DNA from: Bryobacterales bacterium
Lineage (GTDB): Bacteria; Acidobacteriota; Terriglobia; Bryobacterales; Bryobacteraceae
Direction: 5' to 3'
Length of the DNA stretch: 64,000 nt
NCBI GenBank assembly: GCA_020846745.1
Contig: JADLDI010000061.1
Span: 62,001 to 126,000, forward strand
Both the position numbers and the translations under genes were made by a program. Under the pieces are notes generated by a model. It was not told the origin of the DNA, ran no database searches, and saw only the letters and a program-made list of their open reading frames with translations. Below, piece by piece: positions 63,001-64,000 of the stretch. Positions within the stretch are counted from its first letter, which is position 1; every line of letters begins with the position of its first letter.

Positions 63001-63300
63001 GTTGGCCTGCAGTGTGATGCCAGTCTGCAGAAATCGGGCGAAGCCGGGCCGCTCAACACTCACCGAGTAACTGCCCACCGGTAACAACGGCGCGACATAG
63101 TTGCCCTCGTCGTTCGCAAGAACGGCACGCGAGAGATTCGTCCCGGAATTCGTGATCGTCACCATCACGCCCGGCACCACCGCTCCCGACGAATCGGAAA
63201 TTGTGCCGTGGATAGTTCCGGTGGCCTGTCCAAACAGCGTTGCGCCGTACGCGAGTGCGAGCAAATATACAATCCGGCTCCCAGATCCAAGCGGATTCAT
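60046..63300 (-). CDS. Oar-like TonB-dependent outer membrane receptor
   Basis: 1084 residues. A signal peptide (IVYLLALAYGATLFGQ) is followed by a carboxypeptidase-regulatory-like domain (GTIHGTISDSSGAVVPGVMV, LPVGSYSVSVERPGFARF). The plug domain begins with QVVDSRRIVDLPLNGRNVLQ and contains TVQADAAL. The barrel fills the rest, with many aromatic turns, and ends in ...ALKVVF, the C-terminal aromatic needed for outer-membrane insertion. Oar-like receptors are hugely expanded in Acidobacteria and probably import or bind large polymers. A near-perfect ribosome site precedes the ATG. No partner substrate-binding gene is adjacent. Confidence 0.93.
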   Translation of the reverse strand: MNPLGSGSRIVYLLALAYGATLFGQATGTIHGTISDSSGAVVPGVMVTITNSGTNLSRAVLANDEGNYVAPLLPVGSYSVSVERPGFARFLQTGITLQANTTIDVSAALKPTAAAEQVTVQADAALVQTTTSTLVQVVDSRRIVDLPLNGRNVLQLMALNAGVSDRGATGGTLQINTIATGAYHVPVSINGSRGNATNFLLDNADNNDGYTNIAEPYPNPDAVQEFSIQTSTFDAQYGRNVGGVVNVVTRSGTNAFHGTAFDFIRNYKLNAGNFFSGRDSLKRNQYGFTLGGPVILPKYNGKDKTFFFFSYQGTKQRVATPGALRILPSEAMKQGDLSAWLQPNGVGAIHDPLTGGYFPNNRIPAGRFDPVSRKLLDFIPASASSNYEYRFGTPVTKTDDEQIIARIDQMLTSKQRLSGRVFWLNYDRPWVYLPGNLTYVSAGQFGAATHITANHSYTLTARLVNDFQATFHQTTPKAAPPADLDLSFAKLGARTQAIPGFATMDLGISNWSGISLGLGYYSPQATYQIANTVSYARGKHSLRIGGDVKRYRLDIASYWLSGGTASFSGQLLSDAGKINAGNAFGEFLLGVGASWRQQSFWSSRIYNWSMGVFVQDDIRLSPKLTVNLGMRWDPRFDINEAYRKRMSWVPGQQSTVYPNAPAGLMFLGDKGFEDRIIPTQWNTFAPRAGFAYQIAPRTVIRSAYGIFFDSYMSIFNNRTAAGAPFVRQSLLNGPYQLSNPYAGTEVLDPTPVVPGRDFVFPAYGTWAIPGNNMRVGYMQNWNFVVERQLTGDLLVRAAYVGSKGTKLLHSPEVNPAIYAPGATAANYNQRRPYQPIGPLQVGQATGWSKYQSVQFTVQKRFSHGFSILGNYTISKSTDISSYATIEGNSAGPDPFNFNNNRGLSDFDTPQRLVVSGIVEHPRLNGRNAVLRAIAGGWQSNFIFTAQSGTPITIFSGVDNALTGVGSNRVDLTGQAWELPSGRSRGDQILAWFDKAAFKQNAIGTIGQLGRNTLRAPGAWNTDYSLFKEFQILEGMRLQFRGEFFNLFNHTRLGGPNTTLTSPQFGRITSAYDPRIGQLALKVVF

Positions 63301-63303
63301 GCC

Positions 63304-63312
63304 ATCACCTCC
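63304..63312 (-). promoter_or_regulatory. Strong Shine-Dalgarno site of the Oar-like receptor
   Basis: On the minus strand GGAGGTGAT sits three to four bases before GGC-ATG, a near-complete match to the anti-Shine-Dalgarno sequence. It fixes the start of the receptor and is much stronger than most ribosome sites in this window. Confidence 0.75.
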
Positions 63313-63499
63313 GAGTGTTTCGAACTTGGTGAGGATTGTATATCAAATTGTCAAAAATAGAAATTGAATTATTCGGGGCTCTGGGCGGCGGCGGGCGGCG
63401 GAACGAGAATTTCGAGCGGCAACAGCCCAGACGGCCCAGCGGTCCCGGAGCGCGCCGGAGGTGAGATTCCCGGGTTGCTGCGACAGCACGGCAGGAATC

Positions 63500-63527
63500 G
63501 GGCGACAGCGCCCGGGCGACAGCGCCC
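63500..63527. repeat. Two tandem copies of a 14-bp hairpin unit
   Basis: GGGCGACAGCGCCC occurs twice in direct succession. Each unit is itself a 5-bp stem (GGGCG/CGCCC) with the loop ACAG. It lies in the 273-base gap between the Oar-like receptor and the LarA-like gene. The rest of the gap is AT-rich near the receptor (its promoter region) and GC-rich near the repeat. Confidence 0.6.
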
Positions 63528-63573
63528 GAGCGCCCGAGATACACAGGCCGCTACGCTGTTATACTCTGGGGCG

Positions 63574-64000
63574 ATGGAGTTTCCGCGCCTTTACCTTGTC
63601 AAACAGAATTTTCCCGACCGCCGGATCGCCGACATTCCTGCCACGGTGCAGGGTGAGTTGAAAGCCGCGGGCTTCGGATCGCGGCTGACGCCGGGGTCGA
63701 AGGTGGCCATCGGCGTTGGTTCGCGAGGGATTGCGAATATCGCGACCATTGTGCGAGCGGTGGTCGAATTCTGGAAGTCGCAGGGCATGCAGCCGTTCAT
63801 CTTCCCGGCGATGGGTTCGCACGGCGCGGCGACCGCGGAAGGCCAGGCGGATGTCCTTCATCACTATGGAATCCACGAGGCGACGATGGGGTGCCCGGTG
63901 ATTTCGGAGTTAGAGGTCGTGTCGCTCGGGAAGACGGGCGAAGGCCTGGAAGCATTCATGGACCGGAACGCATTCAACGCCGACGGCGTGATGCTGGTGG
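63574..64000 (+). CDS. LarA-like (lactate racemase N-domain, DUF2088) protein, 3' end cut
   Basis: An ATG at 63574 opens a frame that stays open for 142 codons to the window edge. The segments VAIGVGSRGIANIATIVRAV, PFIFPAMGSHGAATAEGQ and VLHHYGIHEATMGCPVI match the N-terminal half of nickel-pincer lactate racemase (LarA) relatives. The nickel-pincer lysine and later histidines would be beyond the edge, so racemase activity cannot be judged. Relatives without the cofactor enzymes exist; larB, larC and larE are not in view. A TATACT element eight bases before the ATG hints at a near-leaderless transcript. Confidence 0.75.
   Translation, partial: MEFPRLYLVKQNFPDRRIADIPATVQGELKAAGFGSRLTPGSKVAIGVGSRGIANIATIVRAVVEFWKSQGMQPFIFPAMGSHGAATAEGQADVLHHYGIHEATMGCPVISELEVVSLGKTGEGLEAFMDRNAFNADGVMLV

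Noticed and set aside
1..64000. CRISPR array, tRNA, rRNA, insertion sequence or prophage
   Set aside because: No regularly spaced repeats, cloverleaf-like sequence, transposase, integrase or phage structural gene was found on inspection of the gaps and frames. A tRNAscan or ISfinder search was not possible.

Overview
The window reads as a GC-rich chromosomal segment of an Acidobacteriota bacterium, most likely from the Solibacter/Bryobacter branch. This is inferred from gene content: a giant Oar-like TonB receptor with a carboxypeptidase-regulatory N-domain, a cytochrome/DUF1549/DUF1553 plus DUF1501 pair, several PQQ-type propellers, Tat-tagged Gfo/Idh/MocA proteins, many enzymes with Acidobacteria-style signal sequences, and MacB-type efflux modules. 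I saw no rRNA, tRNA, CRISPR array, insertion sequence, integrase or phage gene. Coding density is high. Only two gene-free stretches exceed 300 bases (7551-7922 and 28583-29142).

Layout. 1-3.3 kb: an ECF sigma factor, its zinc-type anti-sigma factor and a gene cut by the left edge, then a PQQ-like propeller carrying EF-hand loops. 3.5-7.6 kb: hrpB helicase and a long CorA-like channel. 7.9-22.4 kb: an extracytoplasmic carbohydrate and sugar-acid block (DUF1549/DUF1553 and DUF1501 pair, Tat-exported SelA-like PLP protein, L-fuconate-dehydratase-like enolase, GH28, GH57, an oxidoreductase-like/esterase fusion, Gfo/Idh/MocA). 22.5-25.2 kb: a translationally coupled MoxR-type AAA ATPase and a 608-residue protein of unrecognised family, the best candidate here for an undescribed system. 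25.3-30.1 kb: PQQ propeller, Crp/Fnr regulator, clpP with an Rrf2 regulator, and a REC-GGDEF diguanylate cyclase.

30.1-41.2 kb: cell-wall enzymes (AMIN amidase, lytic transglycosylase), mobA coupled to an orphan MlaF-like ATPase, an aldose dehydrogenase, an SH3 lipoprotein, manA-aminotransferase-coaD, a TPR protein and a hemerythrin. 41.2-47.2 kb: a shortened SRPBCC protein, a TMTC-like TPR membrane protein, then nth-lipoprotein-GT-C/discoidin-BadF kinase, all overlapping. 47.2-52.2 kb: three HlyD-type adaptors and one MacB-type permease without an ATPase. 52.4-60 kb: a tightly packed minus-strand run containing accB-accC, an M24 peptidase, quinone oxidoreductase, Gfo/Idh, a zinc-ribbon membrane protein and an SLC13/MatC-like carrier. 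60-64 kb: the Oar-like receptor, and a LarA-like gene cut by the right edge.

Starts were moved inward from the longest open frame where a Shine-Dalgarno site, the domain start or an opposite-strand gene argued for it (anti-sigma, sigma, FucD-like, GH28, lytic transglycosylase, manA, one HlyD, quinone oxidoreductase). All family names come from reading motifs by eye; no database search was possible.
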